DNA of 64,000 nucleotides from Kocuria carniphila (lineage in GTDB: Bacteria > Actinomycetota > Actinomycetes > Actinomycetales > Micrococcaceae), in contig NZ_NOIT01000002.1 of assembly GCF_004136555.1 (NCBI RefSeq), forward strand, positions 124,001 through 188,000. Direction: 5' to 3'. The stretch's first letter is position 1. Each line of letters opens with the position of its first letter. The notes under the pieces were generated by a model. It was not told where the DNA came from. It did not search any database and was given only the letters and a program-made list of their open reading frames with translations. Both the position numbers and the translations under genes were made by a program. Below, in pieces: positions 53,075 to 61,212 of this stretch.

Positions 53075-54490
53075 CTACGACCCAGGTGCCCTCCGCTTCT
53101 TGTCTCCGACCGGTGAGGTGGCCCGGTCCAACACGGATTTCACCGCGCCGTGGATGGGCGGATAGATCACACCCAGCGTCTCCGGTTTCAAGGGTTTGGA
53201 GAGCACCGCCCGCTGATGAGTGAACGTGTCGCGTGACCATTTACCGTGGTAGGTCCCCTGGCCACTGGCACCCTTACCGCCGAAGGGCAGATAAGGACTA
53301 CCCACATGAGCGACCGGGATCCCGATGCTGACTCCACCGGAGGGCACCTCGTCCATGATGTAGTCGCGAACGGACTTGTCCGTGGCGAAGATGTACAGGG
53401 CCAAGGGAGCGTCCCGTGTGAGCATTCGCTGCACGGCTTCCTGAGGACCGCGCACCGGCAGGATGGGCAGGACCGGGCCGAAGATTTCCTCGCTCATCAC
53501 GGGATCGGATTCGGCCACGGGGTACAGGACGGTGGGCGCGATATAGCGATCCTCCCGATCCACGTCACCGCCGCACACGATCTGCTCCGAACCCTTGGCC
53601 GGGAGCATGGCACTCACGCGATCCACCGCGCCGGTGTGGATCATGCGCCCATAGTCTTCCGATTCCTGCGGCCGAGCTCCGAAACTCTCGCGCACGGCTC
53701 GCGCGAGTTCCTCCGCCAATGACGCCGCAATGTCCTGGTAAGCATAGATGTGATCCGGTGCCACACACGTCTGGCCGGCATTGACGAACTTGCCCCACAC
53801 GATCCGGCGTGCGGCCGCATGAAGGTCGACATCGTTGTGCACGTATGTGGGGGACTTCCCACCCAGCTCCAGGGTCACGGGAACGAGATGGCGAGCTGCG
53901 CGTTCGGCCACCGCGGTGCCCGTGGCGGTGGAACCCGTGAAGAACACGTGATCGGGGCGGGCATCGATGAGGGCAGTGGCGGCGTCGGCCTGGCCGGTGA
54001 CTACGGCGACGGCTTCTTGGTCGAAGTAGCGCGGGACCAGCTCGGCAAAGAGCTGTTCGACGGCCGAACTGATCTCACTGGGCTTGATGACCACGCAGTT
54101 ACCCCCGGCCAGCGCGCCCATGAGCGGAGAAAACTGCAATTGCAGCGGGTAGTTCCACGGCGAGATGATCACCACGACACCCAGCGGGTCGTACCGCACC
54201 CACGAACGGGCGGGAAAAAACTGCAACGGCGTGCGAACCGGCTGGTCCTTGTGCCATTTCTTGAGATTGCGACGTGTGTGTTTGAGCTCGGTGATCACCG
54301 GATAGATCTCGGTCATTGTGGCCTCGAACGGAGATTTCCCCAGGTCTTCGCCCAGCGCCCTTTGCCACTGCTCCTTGTGATTGAGCAGCATCGCTTCGAG
54401 CGCGTTGAGCTGTCCCCTGCGCCATTCCACAGAGCGGGTCCGCCCGGTACGGAAGGTGCTTCGGAGCCTGGCCACAACGTCAGCGTTCAT
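53075..54490 (-). CDS. Aldehyde dehydrogenase family protein (class 3-like)
   Basis: 471 residues. NAD(P)-dependent oxidation of an aldehyde to an acid. Motifs: VIISPWNYPLQLQFSPLMGA, FFTGSTATGTAVAERAARHL, catalytic Glu in VTLELGGKSPTYV, catalytic Cys in FVNAGQTCVAPDH, EEIFGPVLPILPV, and the C-terminal GGKGASGQGTYHGKWSRDTF, which is typical of class 3/AlkH-like enzymes. The C-terminal hydrophobic region is short, so membrane attachment is uncertain. The substrate is unknown, probably a medium or long-chain aldehyde. Confidence 0.94.
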   Translation of the reverse strand: MNADVVARLRSTFRTGRTRSVEWRRGQLNALEAMLLNHKEQWQRALGEDLGKSPFEATMTEIYPVITELKHTRRNLKKWHKDQPVRTPLQFFPARSWVRYDPLGVVVIISPWNYPLQLQFSPLMGALAGGNCVVIKPSEISSAVEQLFAELVPRYFDQEAVAVVTGQADAATALIDARPDHVFFTGSTATGTAVAERAARHLVPVTLELGGKSPTYVHNDVDLHAAARRIVWGKFVNAGQTCVAPDHIYAYQDIAASLAEELARAVRESFGARPQESEDYGRMIHTGAVDRVSAMLPAKGSEQIVCGGDVDREDRYIAPTVLYPVAESDPVMSEEIFGPVLPILPVRGPQEAVQRMLTRDAPLALYIFATDKSVRDYIMDEVPSGGVSIGIPVAHVGSPYLPFGGKGASGQGTYHGKWSRDTFTHQRAVLSKPLKPETLGVIYPPIHGAVKSVLDRATSPVGDKKRRAPGS

Positions 54491-54574
54491 GGATTCAGGT
54501 TACGGGTGGCTCCTGACATGCACAGCAGAACACCGGTTGTGGGGAGCGCGGATGCCGCGTGACACAGTAGAAAG

Positions 54575-55249
54575 ATGTCCGACCAGATTCCCGATGATCA
54601 CGACATCCCCTGGGCCATGCAATTGGTGGTCTACAGGGATCGGCAGTCTCCTGCGCGGCAGGTGGACGTGGCCGAGACCGCCGCGCGCGCCGTCGTCGCC
54701 CTGCTTGCGGACCCGCGATCCGCACCTGACGGCCCCTGGTACCCGGCCGTGAAGCACTGGCGCGACGCGCGTATCCGCAAACTGGTGCGCCGCGCGGACG
54801 GCAAACGCTGGACCGACGTTCAGGAACTCGACGGCGTGACGGTCACCCAGGCAGGTAGCGGGGAATTCGGCGACGCCGCCGTGCGCGCCTTTGTGCCCGG
54901 CCCGGTCAAACCGCTGCCCAAGGAACTGAACAAACTTCAGGTTTCGGGCACAACTTTTCCCGACGACGGCGCTTCAAACGTTACTGACGCGAAGGTCACC
55001 GTTGAGGTGCGGCCGGGGCTCGAGATGACCAGTGGCAAGCTTGCGGCCCAGTGCGCCCACGCCGCGCAATTGGCATGGGAGGCCATGTCCGAAGCCGAGC
55101 GGGAACAGTGGCGGGCGGACGACTTCAGGGTGCGGGTCGATGAACCGCGTGAGGCGGAGTGGGCAGCTGCCACTCGGCCGGTTGCCGTGGTGGACGCCGG
55201 GCTCACCGAACTCGACGGGCCCACCGAGACGACTCGTGCGTGGTGGTAG
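54575..55249 (+). CDS. Pth2-family peptidyl-tRNA hydrolase domain protein
   Basis: 224 residues. The C-terminal half has the Pth2 active-site block MTSGKLAAQCAHAAQLAWEA and the closing RPVAVVDAGLTELDGPTETT. The N-terminal half is a related but degraded region (AMQLVVYRDRQSPARQVDVA, then AAVRAFVPGP), so the protein looks like a single-domain Pth2 with a long N-terminal extension. The usual enzyme recycles peptidyl-tRNA, a role mostly filled by Pth1 in bacteria. It is divergent from the aldehyde dehydrogenase. Confidence 0.85.
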   Translation: MSDQIPDDHDIPWAMQLVVYRDRQSPARQVDVAETAARAVVALLADPRSAPDGPWYPAVKHWRDARIRKLVRRADGKRWTDVQELDGVTVTQAGSGEFGDAAVRAFVPGPVKPLPKELNKLQVSGTTFPDDGASNVTDAKVTVEVRPGLEMTSGKLAAQCAHAAQLAWEAMSEAEREQWRADDFRVRVDEPREAEWAAATRPVAVVDAGLTELDGPTETTRAWW

Positions 55250-55282
55250 TGGGACATCAACCGGAACGTTTTCGTGAGCGGG

Positions 55283-55981
55283 CTACTGTGGCTCGGCGGA
55301 TTGAAGCCTGACTCCTACGTGATCCCCGGCAGGAGTAATCCACCAGGCCAGCCCAGATCCCAGGACACGAGGATACCGCGCGTCATCCAGGTGGAGGGCA
55401 GTGTCTTCGTCCACGGCGACGGCGGATGACACGCCACCGGACGCCACCACCGCAATCGCCCGAGTCAGCGTGCCCGCCTGCGAGGCGTGAACGTCAACGG
55501 TCCACGGCACGATACCGATCCCCGCTTGCACGGTGAGGGCCTCCAGATCTTCTGAACATTCGGATGCGCACACCTCAATGCCGTCCATCGTGTATCCGCC
55601 GAGAATTGCGTACTCCGCGGCAATCATCGCCCCCGCAGAGAAACCGAGGTAGGGCGCACCCTTGCCGACCAGGTCACGCAGCTGTGGCATCGAAGCCGCG
55701 AGCGCAGAGTGATAATCGGGGGTTCGTCCACCGCCCACGATGATCGCGTTGAATCGTTGCAGGTCGCCGACGTCGCCGCTGAGCGGGAGGAGATCGATCC
55801 GGTCACGCACGGCGTGAAGGAGTTCGAGGTACGGGCCAGCGCTGTGCTCAGTGGTGACGGCATCACCGGTCAGGAACAAGCCGATGCGGCCGGAGCCGAG
55901 GGCGAGGCACTTCTCGAGAAAGGGAGCCACACAGCCTGGACTCGTGGAATCGGGACCCCCACCGACGAGTGTGATGTTCAT
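55283..55981 (-). CDS. Peptidase S51-like (type 1 glutamine amidotransferase-like) protein
   Basis: 232 residues from ATG 55981 (MNITLVGGGPDSTSPGCVAP). Peptidase E/cyanophycinase fold: NAIIVGGGRTPDYHSAL for the strand-turn, and the nucleophile Ser in YLGFSAGAMIAAEYAILGG. The end DHVGVRLQSAEPQ is short. A longer upstream frame exists but lacks family similarity. The substrate is unknown; dipeptidase E acts on Asp-X dipeptides. It is convergent with the Pth2-like gene. Confidence 0.85.
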   Translation of the reverse strand: MNITLVGGGPDSTSPGCVAPFLEKCLALGSGRIGLFLTGDAVTTEHSAGPYLELLHAVRDRIDLLPLSGDVGDLQRFNAIIVGGGRTPDYHSALAASMPQLRDLVGKGAPYLGFSAGAMIAAEYAILGGYTMDGIEVCASECSEDLEALTVQAGIGIVPWTVDVHASQAGTLTRAIAVVASGGVSSAVAVDEDTALHLDDARYPRVLGSGLAWWITPAGDHVGVRLQSAEPQ

Positions 55982-56136
55982 GGTGCAAGTCTGACTCGTT
56001 GACGTCCGCCTGGCGAGGGTGCACTCGCGGTGACGTAACTGCACAGGCCTGATGACTGCCGTGGAGGGTTGGTCCTGACTCCACAATCGGGACCCAAGGT
56101 GGTCCTCAAAGCGGGTGATTCGACGACCGTAAGGGC

Positions 56137-57270
56137 ATGACCCCTCCAGCGCACAGGTCCCCGAACACGGCGGTGATTCCGCGGACGCGCAGAGCCCAGC
56201 GCACCGACCCTGACCGTGCGACCGTCGATCGACGTAGCCGCGACTTACTGGCAGCAGCCTTGACCAGAACGGTCCATCTTCTGAGCACTGATCCGCAGCT
56301 CATCGAATCCGTAGAAGCCGTGTGCGTGAGCTGTCGCGTGGAACTGACGGTCACCGACAGCCTCGCCGACACGAAGGGCGCGGACACCTTGCTGGTCGAT
56401 GCGGCGTCGGAGGTCGAACGCGTTCCCAACGGAGCGATCATCGTCGCCTTGGCTTCCCACCAGTCAGCGTGGGAACTCGCGGCCCGCAGCGCGGCGAGCG
56501 CCGTCGTCGTGCTCCCCGACGCCGCCGAATGGCTGGCCGAGATGCTCGCGCGCTCCGAACACGAAACAGGCGCGATCGAGCTCGGACGTGTCCTCGGCGT
56601 GGTGGGTGCAACGGGTGGTGTGGGCGCTTCGACGCTTGCGTGCTGGCTCGCCCAAGAATTCTCGGAGACCGGTGCGCCCACCGCGGTGGTCGATGCCGAC
56701 CCCGGTGCAGCGGGCCTGGACTTGGTGCTCGGAACGGAATCCGAGGACGGCCTGCGCTGGCCCGAGTTGCACCAGTTCTCGGGTGCTGTGGCGGCGGATC
56801 AGTTGTGGGCGGCCATGCCGAGCGCGGGATCTCTGCGTTACCTCTCCTGGGACCGCCAGGGCACGCACGCCTCCAGTGTTCCGGTGGGCACCGTGATCCA
56901 CGCGCTGAGAAGCGCGGCGACCTATCTGGTCGTTGACCTGAATGCGGACCGCCTCGAGGAGCAGGCTCAGTGGTGCTCAACGGTGCTAGTGCTCACTCCG
57001 CGCACCGTCAGGGGAGTTCTGGCGGCGACACTGGCAGTCCAGCGCTGCGGCGAGATCCCAGTGATGACCGTCCTGACCGGGCTCAACGTGGCGGACGTGG
57101 ATGCAGCCATCGTGGAATCGGCAACCGGAGTCGGTTGTGCCGGCTCCCTCACATTCGACCCACGCCTCCCTCAAGAGCTCGACAACGGTGCCGTGTTGCA
57201 GCGGGGCAAACGCGCGAAACATGCGAAAGCCGTCCGTGCCATAGCCCAGCAGGTGGAGGCGCGGTCATGA
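56137..57270 (+). CDS. CpaE/Ssd-like P-loop ATPase of the Tad pilus locus
   Basis: 377 residues, with AAGGG close before the ATG. The N-terminal about 140 residues are a degenerate receiver-like domain (LLVDAASEVERVPNGAIIVA). A deviant Walker A follows, VLGVVGATGGVGASTLACWL, with VVDADPGAAGLDLVLG and YLVVDLNADRLEEQ, as in the ParA/MinD-type TadZ/CpaE proteins. These localise the pilus machine at the pole, and the mycobacterial Ssd relatives affect septation. It overlaps tadA by 4 bases and heads the operon. Confidence 0.88.
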   Translation: MTPPAHRSPNTAVIPRTRRAQRTDPDRATVDRRSRDLLAAALTRTVHLLSTDPQLIESVEAVCVSCRVELTVTDSLADTKGADTLLVDAASEVERVPNGAIIVALASHQSAWELAARSAASAVVVLPDAAEWLAEMLARSEHETGAIELGRVLGVVGATGGVGASTLACWLAQEFSETGAPTAVVDADPGAAGLDLVLGTESEDGLRWPELHQFSGAVAADQLWAAMPSAGSLRYLSWDRQGTHASSVPVGTVIHALRSAATYLVVDLNADRLEEQAQWCSTVLVLTPRTVRGVLAATLAVQRCGEIPVMTVLTGLNVADVDAAIVESATGVGCAGSLTFDPRLPQELDNGAVLQRGKRAKHAKAVRAIAQQVEARS

Positions 57271-58481
57271 GCGGCACGGAACTCGACACTCAGTTCACGG
57301 AAGACGTCCGCAATCGTTTACTGCAGGAAGGTGGTGCCCTCACTGACGCCCGGATTGCCCGCGCCATCCAGGACACCGGCCGCGTGCTCGGAGCGGTGGG
57401 ATCTATCCGGGCGGTACAGCACATCAAAGCCGAGCTCACGGGACTCGGTCCGCTCGAACCGCTCCTGCCCACCGAAGGGCTCAGCGACGTGTATGTCAAC
57501 GGGCACGAGAACGTGTTCGTGGAGACCCTCGGCGGCGTGACCCGGGTGCCATCTCCTTTCGCGAATGAGGCAGATGTTCGCGCGCTCGCGGTGCGTCTCA
57601 TCACGGCGGCCGGTCGTCGGCTCGACGACGCCAACCCATGCGTTGACGTGCAGACCGCCACTGGACTACGTGTCCACGCCGTGATCCCACCGGTGTCCAC
57701 GAGCGGCACGTTGCTGTCCATCAGGTTTCAGGCTCCTCAGCGGTTGTCCCTGACCGACTTGGTGTCCTCGGGATCCATCCACCCGTTCATGGCGGACGTG
57801 CTGTGTACGGCCATCTCCGCAGGGGCCAACTTGATGATCAGCGGGGCCACGGGGTCCGGGAAAACCACCGTCCTATCCGCGCTGTTGTCGCAGTGCGATC
57901 CGTCCGAGCGTCTGGTACTCATCGAGGACGCAGCCGAACTGAACCCGGAGCATCCTCACGTGGTGGGGATGCAGGCCCGGCACGACAATGTGGAGGGCAG
58001 CGGCGCCGTGGACCTGGCAGCGCTGGTGCGCCAAGCCCTGCGGATGCGCCCGGATCGTCTGGTGGTCGGGGAGTGCCGCGGGGCCGAAGTCCGTGAGCTC
58101 CTCACGGCGTTGAACACCGGACACGCCGGCGCCGGAACCGTGCACGCGAACTCTGCGCAAGCTGTTCCCGCCCGCTTGGCGGCGCTGGGCTCGCTCGCCG
58201 GGATGAGCCGCGAGTCCGTCGAGTTGCAGGCTGCCAGCGCCCTTGACTTGATCGCCCACGTGAGCAGGGGAGTGGACGGCAGACGCTTGGAGACCCTGTG
58301 CACGCTCGAGCTGTCAGGCGATCAACTCATCACCCTGGCGGCGTTGAGCTGCGATGGTGGAGAACCGGTCAAGGGCCCGGGATGGCCACGTGTGGCGGAA
58401 CTGTTGTCACGCCCCGCAGCTCGCGCGAGCGCATCTGACTCTGCATTTGTCGGCGCAGCACACCCGCAGGGTGCGTCATGA
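57267..58481 (+). CDS. tadA: TadA/CpaF-type secretion ATPase
   Basis: 404 residues from ATG 57267. Features: LGPLEPLLPTEGLSDVYVNG in the N-domain, Walker A ISGATGSGKTTVLSALLS, the Asp box VLIEDAAELNPEHPHVVGMQ, Walker B MRPDRLVVGECRGAEVRELL and the His box GHAGAGTVHANSAQAVPARL. It powers assembly of the Flp pilus from the cytoplasmic side. The ATGA overlap with tadB couples the genes. It is at the short end of the CpaF range. Confidence 0.94.
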   Translation: MSGTELDTQFTEDVRNRLLQEGGALTDARIARAIQDTGRVLGAVGSIRAVQHIKAELTGLGPLEPLLPTEGLSDVYVNGHENVFVETLGGVTRVPSPFANEADVRALAVRLITAAGRRLDDANPCVDVQTATGLRVHAVIPPVSTSGTLLSIRFQAPQRLSLTDLVSSGSIHPFMADVLCTAISAGANLMISGATGSGKTTVLSALLSQCDPSERLVLIEDAAELNPEHPHVVGMQARHDNVEGSGAVDLAALVRQALRMRPDRLVVGECRGAEVRELLTALNTGHAGAGTVHANSAQAVPARLAALGSLAGMSRESVELQAASALDLIAHVSRGVDGRRLETLCTLELSGDQLITLAALSCDGGEPVKGPGWPRVAELLSRPAARASASDSAFVGAAHPQGAS

Positions 58482-59269
58482 TCCTCGCCCTGTCCGTGGG
58501 AAGTCTCATCGCCGCGGCGGGCCTGATGTGGGCCGGGGGAGCGGGTAGCCGCGCCCTCGTCGTCCACAGCGTCGGGGTCGCACGGAGCCATGACCCAGAA
58601 CGCCAACGGACTTCGCTGGCCACGGTGTCCTTCGCATCCCGCCACTGGCGACGGGACCGCGCGGCGGAAGCGGCCCAATGGGTCACTCTGATCCGACGGC
58701 TGGCGGCTCTGCTCAACGCCGGTCGCAGTCCGTCCCTCGTATTCGGCCAGGCCTCCCGGGCCACGAGCCAGAGCCCCGCCAACCCCACAGCCGCCTGGAT
58801 CGAACGTTTGTGCCGCGACGTACATGCGGCGTCGGAGCTGGGTGTCCCAGCCTCCGTAACCCTGGGCCGGATCGCGCAATCCACTCCGGACGTGTCTGAC
58901 CACGAACTCGCTCGCTGGGCCCGCTCCGTCAGCGTGCAGCTAGCCGCGTGTTGGGAGATCTCGGAACGCTCCGGAGCATCTCTGTCGAAGACCCTGAACG
59001 GCTTGGCTGATTCTGTCGAATCACAGATCGATGCCCAGGCCGCTCGCGACAGCGCGCTCGCCGGTCCCCGAGCCACGGTGCGTGTCCTTGCGTGGCTGCC
59101 GGTCCTCGCACTCGGTCTCGGAATGCTCATGGGGACCGGCCCGATCACCACCCTGATCACCACACCGTGGGGCCGAATCGCACTTATTGCGGGAGCTGTC
59201 CTCACGGTGGCCGGTCGGTTGTGGACCCGCCAGCTCATGCGGCACGCCGAGGGGGTGGACGGACCATGA
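58478..59269 (+). CDS. tadB: TadB-like inner-membrane platform protein
   Basis: 263 residues. An N-terminal membrane helix (LALSVGSLIAAAGLMWAGG), a cytoplasmic T2SSF-like helical domain with ISERSGASLSKTLNGLADSV, and two C-terminal helices (VLAWLPVLALGLGMLMGTG and IALIAGAVLTVAGRLW). It is the first of two type II/IV secretion F-domain proteins that anchor the ATPase. It overlaps both neighbours by 4 bases. Confidence 0.9.
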   Translation: MILALSVGSLIAAAGLMWAGGAGSRALVVHSVGVARSHDPERQRTSLATVSFASRHWRRDRAAEAAQWVTLIRRLAALLNAGRSPSLVFGQASRATSQSPANPTAAWIERLCRDVHAASELGVPASVTLGRIAQSTPDVSDHELARWARSVSVQLAACWEISERSGASLSKTLNGLADSVESQIDAQAARDSALAGPRATVRVLAWLPVLALGLGMLMGTGPITTLITTPWGRIALIAGAVLTVAGRLWTRQLMRHAEGVDGP

Positions 59270-59859
59270 CCATTGCCCTGGCCACTGGACTCTTAGTAGC
59301 CGTAGCGTTTTTCGTCTGGTCATCGCCGCGCGCGGTCGCGTTGTCCTCAACGGGTCCCGCTGGCTCGATCTCAGCACCGACCGACGACGCCGCTCTGTTG
59401 GCTTCGCACGGCAGCTCGCCCGGGTTACCCGCCGCCACACTCGTCGAGCTGACAGCAACTCAGCTTGACGCTGGACTACCTCTCGCGGAGGCAGTCTCCG
59501 TGCTGGCCCACAGCACTGCCGGGACCGGTCATCCCGAGCTTCAAAGGGTTGCCGCAGCACTTCGACTGGGTCTGGACTGGGACACCGCGTGGTCATCGGC
59601 CAACGAGTCACCCAGAGCGTTACTGGACTACCGCGATGCGCTCGAATTCACGGCGACGTCCGGGGCGGCGTCGGCGACGGTCTTGCGGGGGCAAGCCGAG
59701 CAAGTAAGGCGAGCCCAGTTCCGTCGAGCGGAACGTGCCGCAGAAGCGCTATCAGTTCGACTGGTGCTGCCGCTCGGACTGTGTTGTCTACCCGCCTTCA
59801 TGTGCTGGGGCGTGCTGCCCGTGCTCATGAGTTTGCTGCCCAAGGTGTTCGCCTCATGA
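59266..59859 (+). CDS. tadC: TadC-like inner-membrane platform protein
   Basis: 197 residues from ATG 59266. An N-terminal helix (ALATGLLVAVAFFVWSS), a T2SSF domain (LTATQLDAGLPLAEAVSVLA, then FRRAERAAEALSVRLVLPLG) and a C-terminal hydrophobic end FMCWGVLPVLMSLLPKVF. It forms the pilus platform with TadB. It is short for TadC but normal for this compact actinobacterial locus. Confidence 0.88.
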   Translation: MTIALATGLLVAVAFFVWSSPRAVALSSTGPAGSISAPTDDAALLASHGSSPGLPAATLVELTATQLDAGLPLAEAVSVLAHSTAGTGHPELQRVAAALRLGLDWDTAWSSANESPRALLDYRDALEFTATSGAASATVLRGQAEQVRRAQFRRAERAAEALSVRLVLPLGLCCLPAFMCWGVLPVLMSLLPKVFAS

Positions 59860-59939
59860 TCCGCGGCCGAGCGCCGCCCGCGGGCCGCGACATCAACCCC
59901 AGATCCCCGCTCGAATCACCCACCACACAGGAGAACACC

Positions 59940-60188
59940 ATGTCCCACACCACCGTCACCATCGTCCCCGCAGCTCCGCAGGTCATCCAGCCCGATGCCG
60001 TGCTGGAAGCCCACAGCACCGAACTCGTTCTTAGCTCGGATCACCCGGATCTCGGCGCATCCACCGCGGAATACGCAGTGATCGTCCTGGCAGCCGCCGC
60101 GTTCGGCGGCGTCATGGCCGCAGTGCTGTCCTCTGACTCCGTATCGGGTCTGCTGCTGGGCATCATCCAGAAGGCTCTGTCGGTGTAA
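59940..60188 (+). CDS. DUF4244 Flp-type pilin
   Basis: 82 residues from ATG 59940, with AGGAGAA upstream. A hydrophilic leader of about 37 residues precedes LGASTAEYAVIVLAAAAFGG, a Flp prepilin-type junction: if cleavage follows the Gly, Glu is at +5 of the mature protein, as class III pilins require. The remainder is hydrophobic and ends SVSGLLLGIIQKALSV. DUF4244 proteins are the major pilin candidates in actinobacterial tad loci. A hairpin follows directly. Confidence 0.9.
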   Translation: MSHTTVTIVPAAPQVIQPDAVLEAHSTELVLSSDHPDLGASTAEYAVIVLAAAAFGGVMAAVLSSDSVSGLLLGIIQKALSV

Positions 60189-60204
60189 TCCGATGGGAGC
60201 AACA

Positions 60205-60242
60205 CCGTTGGGTGCGCCTCGATGGTGAGGCGTGCCCAACGG
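60205..60242 (+). terminator. Hairpin between pilin and TadE genes
   Basis: CCGTTGGGTGCGCCTC (60205-60220) pairs with GAGGCGTGCCCAACGG (60227-60242), 16 pairs including two wobbles, around a 6-base loop. There is no T-tract. It could be a partial terminator or an RNA-stabilising structure that raises pilin over downstream expression. Confidence 0.6.
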
Positions 60243-60272
60243 ACCCACCTGAGTTCTCGGAAAGGCACCGAC

Positions 60273-60701
60273 GTGAGAACAGAGCAACCTTGGACCTCTT
60301 TTTCCACCGCTGGCTCACGGTCAGGCAGAGAGTCCAAAGACCCCTGCGATAGGGGTGCCGTCACCGTGGAAACCGCGGTCATCATGCCCGCTCTGGTGTT
60401 ATTGCTTGCGGTCATGCTGGCCGCGGCGGCAGCCGGGATGACACTGGTCCGTTTCGAAGAAGCGGCTCGAGCGTCTGCCAGGGCCGCTGCTCGAGGGGAA
60501 ACCGTGGCCGTCGCCCAAGAGCGAGCACGAGAGATCGCAGGGGATGATTCCACGGTGACCGTTGCCGCCGGCTCCGACCGGGTCAACGTGACGGTCAGCG
60601 GACCGGCACCGGGGATCCTGGGCCAGTGGAGTAGCTGGACACTTCAAGCTGATGCCATGGCCGTGACCGAAGGAGCGAGGAACGCAGATGTGGGCCCGTA
60701 G
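60273..60701 (+). CDS. TadE-like pseudopilin
   Basis: 142 residues from GTG 60273, with GGAAAGG upstream. A basic leader is followed by GAVTVETAVIMPALVLLLAV, the TadE prepilin signature (Glu five residues after the processing Gly) and a long N-terminal helix. The rest is a small soluble beta-type domain (VTVAAGSDRVNVTVSGPAPG). It is a minor pilin of the Flp system. It overlaps the next gene by 14 bases. Confidence 0.88.
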   Translation: MRTEQPWTSFSTAGSRSGRESKDPCDRGAVTVETAVIMPALVLLLAVMLAAAAAGMTLVRFEEAARASARAAARGETVAVAQERAREIAGDDSTVTVAAGSDRVNVTVSGPAPGILGQWSSWTLQADAMAVTEGARNADVGP

Positions 60702-61155
60702 TGTTCCGGAAGCGGACAGGTGTCGTTCGGTCTGGTCGAGTCCGCATCGGGATCGCCAGACGGCCGCACGTGGGAGTTCCAAGAGTCGGAACCACCCCGA
60801 TGAAGGGTCAGGAACTGTCCACGGCATGACCATCGCCGTGCTCATGTGTGCGCTGCTGATCGTGATCCTGTTGCTCGGGCAGGCGGGCATCTCGATGCAC
60901 CGGGCCGCCAAAGCCGCAGACCTCGCCGCGCTCGCTGCAGCCGACACGGCCCGGGGCTTAGCGAGCGGCGTGCCTTGCGACGTGGCCCGGGCCGTAGCCC
61001 AGGAGAACGGCGCGGTCATGGATCACTGCGACCTGGTGAGTCCCGAACAAACCACCGTGGATGTCCGCACGAGCATCGCGCTGTTCGGCCCATTGGAACC
61101 GCTGGGCCCGGCCATTGGAATATCACGGGCCGGACCGCCGCCGGGAGAGCCGTGA
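60688..61155 (+). CDS. TadE-like protein of the helicase/secretion neighbourhood (Rv3654c-like)
   Basis: 155 residues from ATG 60688, with GAGGAA upstream. A 42-residue hydrophilic leader precedes GSGTVHGMTIAVLMCALLIV and a membrane helix, followed by AAKAADLAALAAADTARGLA. This matches the TadG/Rv3654c-type protein described as the 'helicase/secretion neighborhood TadE-like' family. It is the last gene of the tad operon and is convergent with the helicase gene. Confidence 0.85.
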   Translation: MWARSVPEADRCRSVWSSPHRDRQTAARGSSKSRNHPDEGSGTVHGMTIAVLMCALLIVILLLGQAGISMHRAAKAADLAALAAADTARGLASGVPCDVARAVAQENGAVMDHCDLVSPEQTTVDVRTSIALFGPLEPLGPAIGISRAGPPPGEP

Positions 61156-61212
61156 TGCAGTTCGATATCGGTGAGGTGAGTTATCCGTACGCCCTCGGAG
61201 ACTGCTTAGCGC

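Noticed and set aside
59589-59939. Extended pilin frame starting inside tadC
   Set aside because: The extra residues have no similarity to a prepilin leader, and ATG 59940 has AGGAGAA directly upstream.
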